Shown in pieces: positions 24,301 through 35,573 of a stretch of 64,000 nt of DNA. Below the pieces are notes generated by a model. That model saw nothing but the letters and a program-made list of their open reading frames with translations, did no database searches and was not told the DNA's origin. The position numbers and the translations under genes are program-made. The number at the start of each line of letters is the position of its first letter. Position 1 is the stretch's first letter. The stretch is from Lineus longissimus (Eukaryota; Nemertea; Pilidiophora; Heteronemertea; Lineidae): assembly GCF_910592395.1 (NCBI RefSeq), contig NC_088315.1, positions 7,504,501-7,568,500 of the forward strand, in the 5' to 3' direction.

Positions 24301-27300
24301 CGATGACTCTAAAAGTGAACAGGTGCTGAATAATCCCACTTCAGAGACTTCGCAGCAATTCTCATTTTTAGCTACGGAACATGCGAGTTCTGGTGCGGGC
24401 AAGAGTGTTGCCATTAACCCTCCTGTGCCTAAGGCAACAAAGCCAAAAACTGTTGTCGATAATGATGCAGATTTTCTTCCAAGTAATGATGTGGTCGTCA
24501 ATGAGGATGACATGTTGATGGAAAAACGAATATTGGCAGCTAGGAAAACCAAAGAAAAGAAAGTCAAGGCAAAGAAACATAAAAGTAAGCCAGATCCTCC
24601 TTTAACTTGTGCATATTTGTATAAGAGAAGAATATTGTTGACTCACTTAATATTTCACGAGGTATTGTGGTTGCCAAAATGGACTTATTCCCTTTATTTT
24701 TATCCAAATTGTGTTGAGGTGATAGATAAATTGCGTCATGGCAAGAAGCTAAAAGTAAACCCAATTCTCCTTTCAATGTAGAAACCTGAGGTAGACCAAC
24801 TCCTCCTGTATGTTGTGTGTATATCTTTGGGAAGAACTTGGCCATGACATCATTGTTCAGCGGTGGAGTGAAGCACTGCAAACTGCTACATGTACATGAT
24901 TCTTTTCAGAGAAGCGAAAAAAGAAGTGGCAAGGAAGTGACACCAGTGGTTCATCTGATTCTGAAAAGGGTTACGATTCGGATAAGGATCCAGTGTGGAT
25001 GCCTTTTGAAACGGTAAGTGAGCTTTTAGGAACAACACCCAACACGGCACGTGCACCAGATCACGCCATCAATTACAAAATCTCGATCAGAAATTGGGAC
25101 CGTTCGCGCAAGAACAAGGTGTTATATTTGATTCTTGCTTTCTCTTGAGAAATCGAAACACTAAATGGTCCATTTGACATTTCAGGAAGGAACAAAAAGA
25201 CGTCCCAGCTCCGACTCTGATAACGACAACAAGGGTAGAAAGAATAAAAAAGATCGTAAATCTTCATCAAGTAAAAGCAGGTAACTACGTGTGAGAAATT
25301 CTCTCCACTCATGCCCAGCCCTCTTGTATCTTCAAGTGCATTAAGTGCTTTGGACGAGTTGAGTTGTGCTTCATTCAAAGCAATTGTCTGTGATTGTTGA
25401 AGCGAGAGATGGGCACAACCAGTCTCCTCCAAGCACCGCCAGAGCTCTGTGAAACCACTTAATAAAAGTCAGCGGTCATCTGATAGCCCTCTCCAGAATA
25501 TGAGTTGATATTTTAAAAGAGCGGTGCAAAATGAATTGGAATCTAGAAAGACAGTCGCTTAGTTAGCCAAGGGGAGGGATCTCCAAACTGTCTTTCTGGA
25601 ACCAATAAAGATGCAATGTCGGCTTGGCTGAATCCAAGGTGTCTTTCTTGGAGGAGAGGGGTCAAACCCTCTTAGTGACTTCGTCTGTCTTGTTTCAGAA
25701 TTATTTTGCTACACTGTGTTCAGGGAATCCTTGGGCTGCATAGTGAAAATCTTATTATGACGCTGTCTTGCTTGATATGGGAAGTAGAATTGCTTTTCAT
25801 CTGTGTTTATTTACTTTCAGTAAACGATCAAAGACTTACAAAAATGTTGGTGTGATTAATACGATTGGTGGTGTGCTTGCAGCAAGAGATGGAGCCTCGC
25901 ATAAGTTTCAGGTGAGTCGCTCTTTGATCAAATATATCCTGAATTAGTGAGGTCATTCTCATGTATGGATGAGTTGGTGTGTGTATCAAAGTGTCCTCCC
26001 ATCCTTTGGCTTATGATTGACTCGAAAGGAGTCCATCATACCTGTGGACCAACCTGTGCTGATCAAAACAAAAATATACCTCTACATGTAAGATGACTGT
26101 ATTCTATTTCTAACAGTTGGTAAATAGGCCGCCAAGTCAATCTATCAACGGACTATACCGGGTCCTTCCACTTCCGTGCACAATATTCTACGTCTTTAAA
26201 TGTGCATGTTTCGATTTTAGTTTCTCAGTTTACCATTGAGTACATGGCTCTTTTTTTCAGAAAGGAGACTTTGTTGTTGAGAACAAGGTGTTAGTAGGGA
26301 ATAGTTACCCCGTGTGGAAGATCGATGCTGGCCGCTTACTGCAGAAGTTTGAACCGTTTGACTATATGGGAATCAAGTGCCATAAGGGGCTTTCTACAGT
26401 AAGTACAATGACGAAGGAGAAAATTTACTCTCGGCTGACTTGGTCTCCTTGGGCCTGCTATCGAATTGAGGAAGAACCTTGATTTGTATCTGGCTTGAAC
26501 TAGCTAGATAACCGCTTAGCAAGATGGACTGAAATATCAGAGAGGAACAAATACCTATGTGCTCCTAACTTCACCTGAAAATGTGCTTTTGACCATCTTT
26601 TTTTTGGCTGAAAAATTTCAAGAAGTGACATTTCGGTACCCCCAGTACCAGTGGAACAATTTAAGATCGTTAACTGTTCTTCATCTTATTTTCAGTACTC
26701 AAGTTGGTCCCCTGAGCTCAAGGATCAGTACAAAGCTATACAAGTGCAAACCATACAAAGCGATTCATATGAACTTGTTCAAATAATCCAAAAATCTCAA
26801 CCAAACGGCCAGGTGCCTGACGACCCTCTCTTGGAGGACTTCAACGTCTACATGCAAATACTCATCAGTCGAGCGCTGGAGGCGAGTTTCCTGCAGGTCG
26901 TGCAGGAAGAGGGAGAGGACTTTTACCTTCAGCCTTTGCAGAAAGTTGACGCCTTAATTGAGAAAAATAAAGAGAGCATTTTAGGAAGAGTCAATTGGAC
27001 CGAAAAATTCAGGGTAGGTTTTCATGTGTAGAGGCCACTTAAAGATATCTAACAAGTAAAGTCTGTGCCGCCTCATTTGATATATGTGGCCTCTTGCTTA
27101 TAAACTTGTTGTCTTCCTTGCATTACAGGAATCTGTTGAACGGCGGCCTTACATGAATTGTGTTGATAGGCTCGGGCTGAGCAAGGCTTGTCAGGCGTGT
27201 CAAGATCACTCACAACCGGCCATCAAATCCGTGGAGTTGTACGGGACACCATACAATCTACATACATTAGATACTCTTGATTATGTACAATGTCCACCAT

Positions 27301-28394
27301 CAGATGTGAGTAGAAAAAGACATGGATTCTTGTTAGAAACTTAAAAATTGAAGAATGAAGAAAAACATTTGCAATCGTCCAAAATGAAAATTGTAAAGAT
27401 ATTTGTGAATTATAAAGATGAACCAGCATGAAATTTGGCAGTTTAGAGTTGAGGCTTAATATTGCATTGATTTGGTCTGGCATTGTTTTTACCTGACATA
27501 GACATACCAGAATAGCATTGACCTATTATATCCTTTGACTGTGCATTATGACAGGCGTTTTGTCATTTTCAGGAGTTTCTGATTGGTGAACTTACTGCCA
27601 CTTATTTATCAACGTATCATGGGCTTCATCATTTCAAGTTCTCCACATTCAAGAGGTGTACAGCTAAGGTGAGTTTCCCATTCCACGTCAAATCCGAAAC
27701 CAAGCTGAAGTGCCACATATGCAATGCCAATGGCTGAAACTAATAATACTGTAAAAAAGTCGAAAGTGGCATGTATTAAGAAATTGTCAAACCTTGGGCA
27801 CCAAATGCAACAAACGTAGAATCTTTGCAGACGTGCCAACTACAATGATAGATTGAGGTGAGATGCCAAGCATCAAGAGAGCCCATTCTGGTAAAAATAC
27901 AGGTCTCATCCTTCTCGTTTCTGATCAAATGTCCACACCATCCTTCAGTCGAAGGTTTTGTTCTCCGTTGAGAGGTTGGTGAACTTGGAAATCCAGAATG
28001 TATATGGAATTCTGTCCTCTTTTCAGGTTGATTTAATCAAAGAAGAAAACCCGGAGGTGAAGGGTCACGAAATACTGGATCAGTGTTTACAAAATAGAAA
28101 CTGGGTGCTCAAGGTATGTACATGTACTATATGCCAAGCCACCAGAGGGCCAACAGTACAAAGTAACGATCATTTTTACGAGCGAAGTGAAGATAGCAAG
28201 ATGAGATAAGTTGCAAATATAAGTGTACCAAACCCTTTGTAGCTTCAGCCTTACATGGTAAAGTGTATCTGACCAGAAACTTGATACTTTCCTATAGATC
28301 TTTTATAATTATTTACCTCCACTTCCAGATTTTCCAAGACTTCAAACGCTCGCTCAGCACATGTCGAGGCAGCAATAGTGCAGGTGGAACGTAG
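21389..28394 (+). CDS. PRR12/QSER1: PRR12/QSER1-type nuclear protein with C-terminal DUF4211
   Basis: Invertebrate counterpart of the vertebrate PRR12/QSER1 pair, large chromatin proteins; QSER1 protects regulatory DNA from methylation together with TET1. Coding exons: 21389-21524, 21858-24584, 24910-25013, 25186-25280, 25821-25911, 26261-26398, 26696-27013, 27129-27305, 27573-27668, 28027-28113, 28329-28394. All have GT..AG and continuous frame, giving 1,344 residues. The N-terminus MDPNHW recalls MDRNYP of the vertebrate proteins. Conserved islands: SSFLSFLQG (about 760), VTFSDDEDNS (about 835), YPVWKIDAGRLLQKFEP, and DUF4211 from about 1130 to the end. Start chosen because upstream frames in the exon contain stops. 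Confidence 0.87.
21858..24584 (+). CDS. PRR12/QSER1: PRR12/QSER1 exon 3: long disordered region
   Basis: A single 909-codon exon, rich in Ser, Pro, Gln, Met and His. It has a stretch (about residues 217-304) with a dozen acid-aromatic dipeptides such as PEY, NDF, SDF and QEY spaced by Lys/Pro/Ser. It also has a basic cluster KPKRSRNRKKKEK (about 535), a likely nuclear localisation signal, and a second one near 686 (KQQKQKRNRTK). SSFQSSFLSFLQGNKQ and FSDDEDNSMAF..VQNVISNLSDD match the two islands preceding DUF4211 in PRR12. The donor is A|GTAAGC at 24585; reading past it gives an intronic tail. Confidence 0.85.
24910..28394 (+). CDS. PRR12/QSER1: PRR12/QSER1 exons 4-12: basic linker and DUF4211
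   Basis: Exons 4-6 give a Lys/Ser/Asp linker (KKRKKKWQGSDTSGSSDSE) and GVINTIGGVLAARDGASH. Exon 7 has YPVWKIDAGRLLQKFEP, parallel to PIWRVQKALLQKFTPE of PRR12. Exon 8 has FNVYMQILISRALEASFL and YLQPLQKVDALIEK, the start of DUF4211. Exon 9 has a CQACQDHSQP Cys pair and LYGTPYN. Exon 10 has TYLSTYHGLHHFKFSTFKRC, and exons 11-12 have QCLQNRNWVLKIFQDF. These match DUF4211 in order and spacing. The protein ends at TAG 28392-28394. Confidence 0.9.
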
Positions 28395-29504
28395 CAGCAG
28401 CACTGTGTGACGCCACCTATAGCCATGGACAAATTATGTTTGAATAACATATTCTCCGAGTCATACATGTAACAAACAAAACCGAAGGAAGATTGTAATC
28501 CTGCACCCTCCTCTCAGTGTGTAAAGTTGTCATATGCCCTCGGTGAAAAGATTAAACTTGAGAACTTCCCGTTGTGCGCCAAGATTAAAACTCTAAAAGG
28601 TTTTTATTTGCTAGGCTGTGAAATGATAAGGACACAGTACTGTAAACCTGGAACTATTCAAGAGCTTTTTGTGACAACCTAATGGACAATAATTGTTTCA
28701 AAGGAACTTCCTTATGGTTCATCAGAAATCTACAAATTGGCAGAAAAAGTTTTCTTCAAAACTTTCTGGAAGAAAAAGTGCAATGAAAATGTCCCAGTTT
28801 ACTGTATTCATGTTGGTAGAAGCCAGATGTCCTATACTGGCACCTTCAGACCAAATATGTATATATTTTATATCGGTGGTATCAAGAGTATATTCTGTAA
28901 ATATAGGATGTGGGGGGTCAAAGGTCTTGTAGATTGAGTCTTTATTTAAAGTGTGCCTTTTTCACCAATAATACAGGCCCATGATTGAATGAATGCAGCC
29001 GCAGAAGTCTACCGTGGTGTTCGGCCTTCACTGTGGTAATAGAATATTATACTACGCGAGATCCAGTATCATGAGATTTCATTACATTAGCTGCCTCCAA
29101 TTAGTCTTGTGTTTGGTGGCATACATTTGGTTTGACCAGTTGTATTATAGTACCGGTACGAGATACTAAATTATATGAGTAGAGATTGTCTTTTGTCTTG
29201 ATACTACCTGTACTGTAGTGTGAATGTAAAAATTGAATCCTGCTGCAGCTGCGCAATCAAAATGGGTGCGATCATAGAAGCTAGTTGAGCATATGCGCGG
29301 CATTTTTGCCAAGGAGTATTCCTCCCAAAGGGTACAAGCATTTTGTGTGCCACTACCGTTAGGTGCCATTTGGGCTTACTGGCGTAGTTACTCCGTCTTT
29401 GGCGTGAGCATGTGTCAAAGCTTTGTATGTTGCTCATTCAGTGAGGTGTGGTGCATGCCCTGGCAAAGGCATTGGGTGCAAGGAACCTTGGTTACACGTC
29501 TCAT

Positions 29505-29645
29505 TTTAGATGAAACAAATTGGAGTGAGGCGTCTTCCTCAAGGACACTAAAACAAAAGGGTGGTGATCCTGCCAATAGCTGAACCCGTGACCTCCTGAT
29601 TATGATCCTGCAACTATAACCACTATATTACTGATCCACCTATTG
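29505..29645. repeat. SINE-like tRNA-derived remnant
   Basis: The succession TCCTCAAGGACAC, GGTGATCCTGCC, GAACCCGTGACCTCC, ATGATCCTGCAAC and TATAACCACTATATTAC parallels the familiar (C)TTGCCCAAGGACAC...GAACCCGNGACC...TAACCACTAC end of marine invertebrate tRNA-SINEs. It is diverged and has no intact B-box. Confidence 0.45.
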
Positions 29646-30508
29646 AAGCCGCTTTTAAAGTTTGGTGGCATTTTGAATAAAGAAAAGTTTGTCACTGCTA
29701 TGATTTCACCTGATTTGCTTGCAGTCTGCAGCCTGTAATATTATTCTAATCCCAAATAGGAGGTCGGATCTTGGCATGCTCACATCTAGTCTTCACTGTC
29801 CTGTAGGCCTATATGTCGATATGAACAAAATATTCTGAATTGCTGTCTTTCGCTTATAGTGATGAGACCAATTATGAATTGGATGCGTTGGAATTACCAG
29901 TAATGAGATGGTTCTACATGTACATTCTCTTCACGTTAAAGGTGCTTCACTTTTCTTTGGCTACCGATGAAATTGGGGTCCATGTGGTATGCAAAATGCT
30001 TTACACTGACCATCTTTGAAGTCGCTGTTTTGAACTACAGTTTAATGAGCTTTAGCCTGTGTAGCCAGATTAATTATGGGAATTAATAGCATCTGATCTG
30101 TTAATATCAACACAAGACTCTCATTCGGAGTAACGCTCACATTCAAGTTTGATTTCTGCTGGAGACCGGATAGGATTCATAAAATGAGGCTGCTTACACA
30201 ACATGGCGATGGCTGTCTGTATTTCTTGTTGTAACTGAAGTTGGACAAAACCATTGTCACACTGTATATTCCCCTTCCTATGTGTACATCTGAATGTCCC
30301 AAGTCTCTTTGTACATTACATTGTATTATCCAACTTTCTGAGATTCTTGTGTATAAGGCAATTGAATATAGTGTATAGGTCTATTTTCTCTTGGGTGTCG
30401 ATGTTTGGGGTTTAACAAGGGGCGTTTGTACCTTGCTGATTGGTGCTTTCATAAGAGGTCCTAATCTCGAGGACGCGTGCAATGTGCAACAATAATATAG
30501 TATAAATG

Positions 30509-30514
30509 AATAAA
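30509..30514 (+). terminator. Candidate polyadenylation signal (PRR12/QSER1)
   Basis: AATAAA, the last canonical hexamer before the next gene's upstream region. An earlier AATAAA at 29676 is an alternative. Confidence 0.3.
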
Positions 30515-30530
30515 CTATTCTAGAGAAATT

Positions 30531-31328
30531 CAAGTTGGTGTTTTAGTTCCAATAATCTCAGAGCAAAATTTCTTGCGTTGTTAGCAATCTGTGAAGGGAA
30601 TGAAGATTTGTAGCTCTACATGGGGAATCGTGTCCCAACCTGTTCCCGGAGAAGACCGAGAGATTATCTCGATCGACTGACTCTCGCTCAATCAAGATTT
30701 TAAATAGGCCGTGGCTATTCGTACCTTGACAGGGCTGGCTGGCCTGGCTAGAAGTCAAGGACCCTACCCACACCCGGAGCCAGGAGTAAAGGCACTTCCA
30801 ACACTCGTCACAAACAAACACCACCTCAATCATGATAGGCCTACTTTCCTTACCCACCATTATTCACTCCGTATTATTTGCACCATCACGGTGCGGTACC
30901 TTTCACCGTAACGTGTTTCTGACGGTGTGAATAAGACCGGAAAAAATGGCCCCATGCACCGTGGCGGTTCGAAAGCCAGTTCCTTTTACATCATAGGCCT
31001 ACTGCATGGCATGGCCATGGGTGATCGAGATAATTATCTATCATCAATCAAAGGTAATAATTTTTGATCGATTGAGACACTGAGCTAATAAGTCCATCGC
31101 TCGAGATATTTCGGGAAAAAATCTGGATATTTGAAAGGATTTCAAAAGGACCGCCAAATGTGACCACATGCATGTCGACATGGGTGTGAAAGTTTGCTTA
31201 AAGATTTTCTGATGCAATACCTTCGCATTCGCGGAAACTCTATATATAGTAACAAAAAGTAGTTCAGGGAATACCTTGACTTCACCCGTAATAATGCGCA
31301 ATGCAGAATGCAATCTCCAAGCGTCGTC
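30531..31328. other. Intergenic DNA, nothing recognised
   Basis: Contains two TAGGCCTA palindromes (30836-30843 and 30994-31001). No supported gene. Confidence 0.4.
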
Positions 31329-31515
31329 AATGGTGATCATCGTTGCCAAGCCTGTCTCACTCGACCTACTATCTCTCCTCAGTTGGCTCGCCAGTCATCT
31401 CTCAACAATGGTGATCATCGATCACAAGCCTGTCTCACTCGACTTACTGCCTCTCCCACAGTTGGCTCGCCAGTCACCTCTCAACAATGGTAACAATCGC
31501 TGGCCAACAATGGTC
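31329..31515. repeat. 78-bp tandem repeat, 2.4 copies
   Basis: AATGGTGATCATCG starts at 31329 and 31407, and a third, shortened copy starts at 31486. Each full unit contains AAGCCTGTCTCACTCGAC and GTTGGCTCGCCAGTCA. The copies differ by a few substitutions and one inserted base. Non-coding, upstream of PPP1R15. Confidence 0.75.
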
Positions 31516-31881
31516 ATAATGGGACGTGTCTAAGGTTGACAATGATTACTTGACATTCACTGCTCCCAAGTCGGCATGGCCTATGAGACGCCCCCCTCTT
31601 CTCTTAGATTGGTACCAACTTGTCCCATCAGATGGCATTGGCGCATACTGCGCCTGGTGATTACACTCCAGATGCAGTGGATCGGCCTCGTTTAGTCGCC
31701 CGGGAGATTGTGCAGAATGTAGCTTTAATCCATTATTTTTCTTTCTCAAAAACTACTGATTACCATTAACTTGCTTTACTATAGTGTCATTGTAAGGATA
31801 AATTCTAATTAAGTAATGATCAACCGAGGAATTTTTTTGAACTACGTTGGCAGTGAAGGGTCGGATGCGACCACGCGATAA

Positions 31882-31889
31882 TGACGTCA
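31882..31889. promoter_or_regulatory. CRE/ATF site upstream of PPP1R15
   Basis: A full palindromic TGACGTCA in the context AATGACGTCAATG lies 478 bp upstream of the PPP1R15 start codon. Mammalian GADD34 is induced through ATF4 and CRE-type sites, so the placement fits. The transcription start is not mapped, so promoter status is inferred. Confidence 0.4.
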
Positions 31890-32228
31890 ATGTCCTTAAA
31901 GCGGATGTGGGGAAATCCTCCGTGAATATCATATTCTCAAAATTCATGAAAGACAACCGACATAAGACGATTCAGATCTGATTTACTCGAGAATGGAATC
32001 AACGAGGATACGCGATGATTGTTATATTGAAATGAAATGCTCCCAAGGCTGTGTTGAATGTCACCTTTATCATTATATTGACTTTATTTCTGCGAAAATG
32101 AGAACTTTTCCTGACGGATCCGTTCCTGATGTTGACGATTTTCTGAATCCATGGAAGCCAATGCATGGAAATGTACACACACCTGCTACGCATGGAACAG
32201 CTACGCCGCTTTGGCAGACATGGCAGAG

Positions 32229-32280
32229 ATGACTGACCGCCCAGCGATGTGTTAGTACGCCCAACATGGACGCGATGTAG
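32229..32280 (+). promoter_or_regulatory. Two short upstream ORFs in the PPP1R15 leader
   Basis: ATG 32229 opens an 8-codon ORF ending TAG 32253-32255. ATG 32266 opens a 4-codon ORF (M-D-A-M) ending TAG 32278-32280. The main ATG is at 32367. Mammalian GADD34 and CReP have two upstream ORFs that allow translation when eIF2alpha is phosphorylated, so the layout is the expected one. A possible acceptor (TTTTACAG, 32284-32291) could remove them if a leader intron exists. Confidence 0.5.
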
Positions 32281-32366
32281 ACATTTTACAGATATTCGTG
32301 TCATCTTTCTGTAGTCGACAAACTCTTTTAAACTTTAGTTTATTTCTACATTTCAATTTTGCCAAG

Positions 32367-35300
32367 ATGCATGGCAAAAATAATTTCATTCCCGAAAATG
32401 ATCGTCCCATATGTTCATTACTCGGTGTAGGAGGAAGCTCCAATAGTAATAGTGCAACTGCAACGAGTGGATATTCCACTGGTATGACAAGACTTTTCAA
32501 GAAGGTAGAGAGTGACGAGTTGGAATCATCTAATTTTGTTTCTCAAGGGAAACCAGGACTTCTACGATTAGATAGTACAGGAGAAACGATTGATTCGGGT
32601 GAACATTGGTACAAGATGCCGCCTCAAAATCAGAATCGTTCTCAGTCTGGTGTGCAGTACATCACGCAAAATATGCAACAGCAGCAACACCCCAACCGGC
32701 TTGACCGCAGTCCCACACCTACGAGATGTGGAAATAATCGATTTCACGCAGGACACAGTTCGTCGAATAATAGGAGTAGAGCACTTAGAAATAGAGGCTT
32801 TTTTCCTGGGAATAGTCTCATGACGAACTACGTTTCAGGTTACGGCAACTGTTCTCCCCATTACTCGCCAGTTCGTAGCTCACATCATTCTCAAACAGGT
32901 TACCCATTTCATCAATTCAACCCAATGACTTATCCACCCAACGCTGCCCTGATGCCCTTGGGCACGTCACGTTTCCGAGCACCAGTGTGTGGATACCCAT
33001 CAGACTTGCCATATTTTTCTTACCACCCACCACAGCACTGGGTACAACAGTGTCCTGTGAACCCTTCACTATTTTACCAAGCCTATCCATTTATGCCAGG
33101 GAGAGATGCAAGTCATTTCCAGGGCAGGCCTCACAACCCTAAAGAAGATGCATGGTCTAGGCCTAGAGCTAGGTCTCGGCGTAAGGAAAAGGCTAAGAAA
33201 AGGTGCAGGAGCTCTGATGTTGGTAAATTGGCCGAGTCCCTTCAAAAGGTCATTGTGGGGAAGGAGGAGAAATGTCTTGGACTAAAAAGGACAACGTGCT
33301 CATCAAATTTGGATCATGAAGGCTCATTGTGTTGTGATAATAGAAATGCTGATATTGATAATGAAATTGGCCAACAAAATGTCAATTTTGAGATGGTGCC
33401 AAAACATTGTGAGGATTGTGTTGAAAGTCACAATGACGAAAACTGTGTGCTGGGTGTTAGTTCAGGAAATGATTTTGTCAGCACTGAAATTTCTGATGAA
33501 ATTAGTGTGCAATCGGATAAACAATGTCCAGCTAATCTTAATTGTGGTGTGTCAAAGGTCACTGCTGGGCAATCTGCCAAAGCTGTAGAACATTGTGACC
33601 CAGTCACCTTTCTGGGGAGTAATGCCAATTGTTCTGAGGACAAATATGTGCCCAGTGACGTTAATGATTTTGATAGTGGTTTTTCTGACAACCAAACTAA
33701 GCCAAGTGTCCATGTTGAAAATTGTTCGGATGATGAAACTGGAGAACTCAAACTTGGTGACTCGCCATCAAAGCAGATAGAATCAGAACTTGCAGATTTT
33801 GATATTGTGCCTGAGAAATTTTGCAGTAAAGATGAAAAGAATTCTAACCCTTCCGCCGGCAGTTGTGCCGCATCAGACTTTGTCATCATTAAAAATGATG
33901 AGCAAGATAGCTTTATCTGTGCGTATAATATGGCCATTTATGAAACAGGTGGCACCACCGACGAACTTGTGTCAAAAGACTCCCTCAATTTGTCAGACTG
34001 TGCTCGCTCATTTTCTGTTCATGTTACAGAGTTGGAACATTTTGATAAAGATGGCCATCACTGCCACAAATCTGATGATGCTGCTCAACCTATTGATTGT
34101 CGGGACGAAACCCCGTCAATGTCCCGACCTCGAGGAGAAAACAGTGCATCTTGTAACCTTGGTGCTAAGCAGAAAAAGAAAAGCCGTCCATCCGCTAAAA
34201 AGCGAAAACGTATGAAGCAAAAGAAGGGAGTTATCAACGTCAGTATTTGTGACATTTCAGAGAAATTGACAGAAGACGAATCAGACTTGGATGTTTGTGA
34301 GAATGACAGTTCTGCAACAAAAATCCCAAACTCTCCCGCCAAGGGACGTTTTCGGACTGTGTCATTTATTCTGGGTTCGGACTCTGAGAGCGATGACTTT
34401 GATGTTGAGTTTGTCAAATCACCTCAAAATTCGCCACCGAAATCCTGTCCCAAGTTGCAATTTAATCTGCTGAGCTCTGAATCGGAGAGTGAAGATGAAT
34501 CGGGATCAGACTCTGACTTTGAATCTGATGAAAATTGTACCGATTGGGCCCAAGATGTTCTTCTGGATTCGTTCTGCATCAGAGATCCTTACAGTCCATT
34601 CAGTTTCCAGCTGCAGTGTACGAGTATCCCAGTGAAGAAGTCGGCCTCTTCCCCCGAGATGTCACCACCGAATGCATTTGCCTTTGATGTCACTATCAAG
34701 AGGGCACTGGACCCCAGCAGGCATAGAGTAGGTACCCCTACCCCTCAAAGCATTCTTTTAATTGAAAATTCAAAAGAAAGTACCAGGGGCAATTGATTGG
34801 AGCTTTTCTCTGGGTCGGATCGAGGCATTCAAGAGAGATGGAACTGGAAGACCATGGGTTTTTTTTATCAAAGACTGCTCAGTTTCATGAAAAATAACAA
34901 TACACTACAGTCTACTCTACACGTATATTGAAACTCTGAGAAATTACCATCAATACATTGTACCAAAATCAGTCAACAACAAGGATATTGCATCATTTCA
35001 GTACTCTGTAAAATCAATAAATCTAATCCATTTTTACACATGATCACTTCATTGATATTAATTGGAAAATCTTGTATGTCATGTGTGTTTTGAAAAGTAT
35101 TTTTCTCCTTTGGCCTTGAGGCACAAATCCAGTTAATGCAGAGAGCAGCAGTTTGCAAAAGAGTATAAAAATCAATTTGAAACGCGAAATAATGACTTTC
35201 CAAAACATTTGTTGGCTTTGACTCACTATCGCTCGAAAATAATAATGTGGATAATAATTCTTAGAACATAATCAATGACATTACATGATTCTTGGTGCTA

Positions 35301-35573
35301 CAGGTATACATATGATTCCAAAGTCATCCTTCATTTTGTTTCTTGCAGGTCTCCTTCGCTGTGGAAGAGCTCACCAAGATCATCGAGGAGGAAGAGGCAC
35401 TCGCTCAGGCATTTCAAGAAGCTCGCAAAGGACCATGGGAAGAGTTGGCGCGGGATCGCCATCGTTTTGAGAGACGTATCGCAGACGTGGAGTGCAACAT
35501 TGGTTACGTGTTTCAGTCTGAACACCGTAAGCGGATCTATGACCGGTTTTATGTGGACAATGCTTGCGCATGA
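32367..35573 (+). CDS. PPP1R15: PPP1R15 (GADD34/CReP-type PP1 regulatory subunit), 2 exons
   Basis: Recruits PP1 (with G-actin) to dephosphorylate eIF2alpha and restart translation after stress. Exon 1 is 32367-34727 (787 codons) and exon 2 is 35349-35573; the protein is 861 residues. The ATG at 32367 has a good context (CCAAGATGC); the open frame further upstream has no other ATG. Exon 1 is largely disordered, with basic patches (about 266 and 602) and Ser/Glu/Asp tracts. The PP1-docking motif RVSF (787-790) is assembled across the intron. It is followed by EARKGPWEELARDRHRFERRI and IGYVFQSEHRKRIYDRF, closely resembling the CReP C-terminus. The Trp of GPW (817) and the Phe of DRHRF (827), which contact actin in the mammalian complex, are kept. 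Confidence 0.93.
35349..35573 (+). CDS. PPP1R15: PPP1R15 exon 2: catalytic-core targeting segment
   Basis: It begins VSFAVEELTKIIEEEE, so the Arg of the RVxF motif comes from the last codon of exon 1 (AGA, 34725-34727) and Val-Ser-Phe from this exon. If intron 1 (34728-35348) were retained, the protein would read through 22 foreign residues and stop at 34794-34796, losing PP1 binding. The helix between RVSF and GPWEE is a few residues longer than in GADD34. The stop is TGA 35571-35573. Confidence 0.92.
   Translation, partial: VSFAVEELTKIIEEEEALAQAFQEARKGPWEELARDRHRFERRIADVECNIGYVFQSEHRKRIYDRFYVDNACA

Larger units (their letters stand above)
28395..30530 (+). other. Probable 3' UTR and downstream DNA of PRR12/QSER1
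   Basis: No coding exon. Candidate poly(A) signals are ATTAAA near 28549, AATAAA at 29676-29681 and AATAAA at 30509-30514. A SINE-like sequence (29505-29645) lies within. Which signal is used cannot be told from sequence. Confidence 0.4.

Noticed and set aside
24585-24781. C-terminal end of the 973-codon frame in PRR12/QSER1
   Set aside because: It is intron read-through after the donor A|GTAAGC. The next exon at 24910 continues the family sequence in frame.
31993-32232. 79-codon ORF upstream of PPP1R15 as a protein-coding gene
   Set aside because: No family resemblance and an unmapped leader; it could at most be another upstream ORF.
32298-32366. GTG-initiated N-terminal extension of PPP1R15
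   Set aside because: A nuclear animal gene would use ATG. The first ATG in this frame, at 32367, has a good context.
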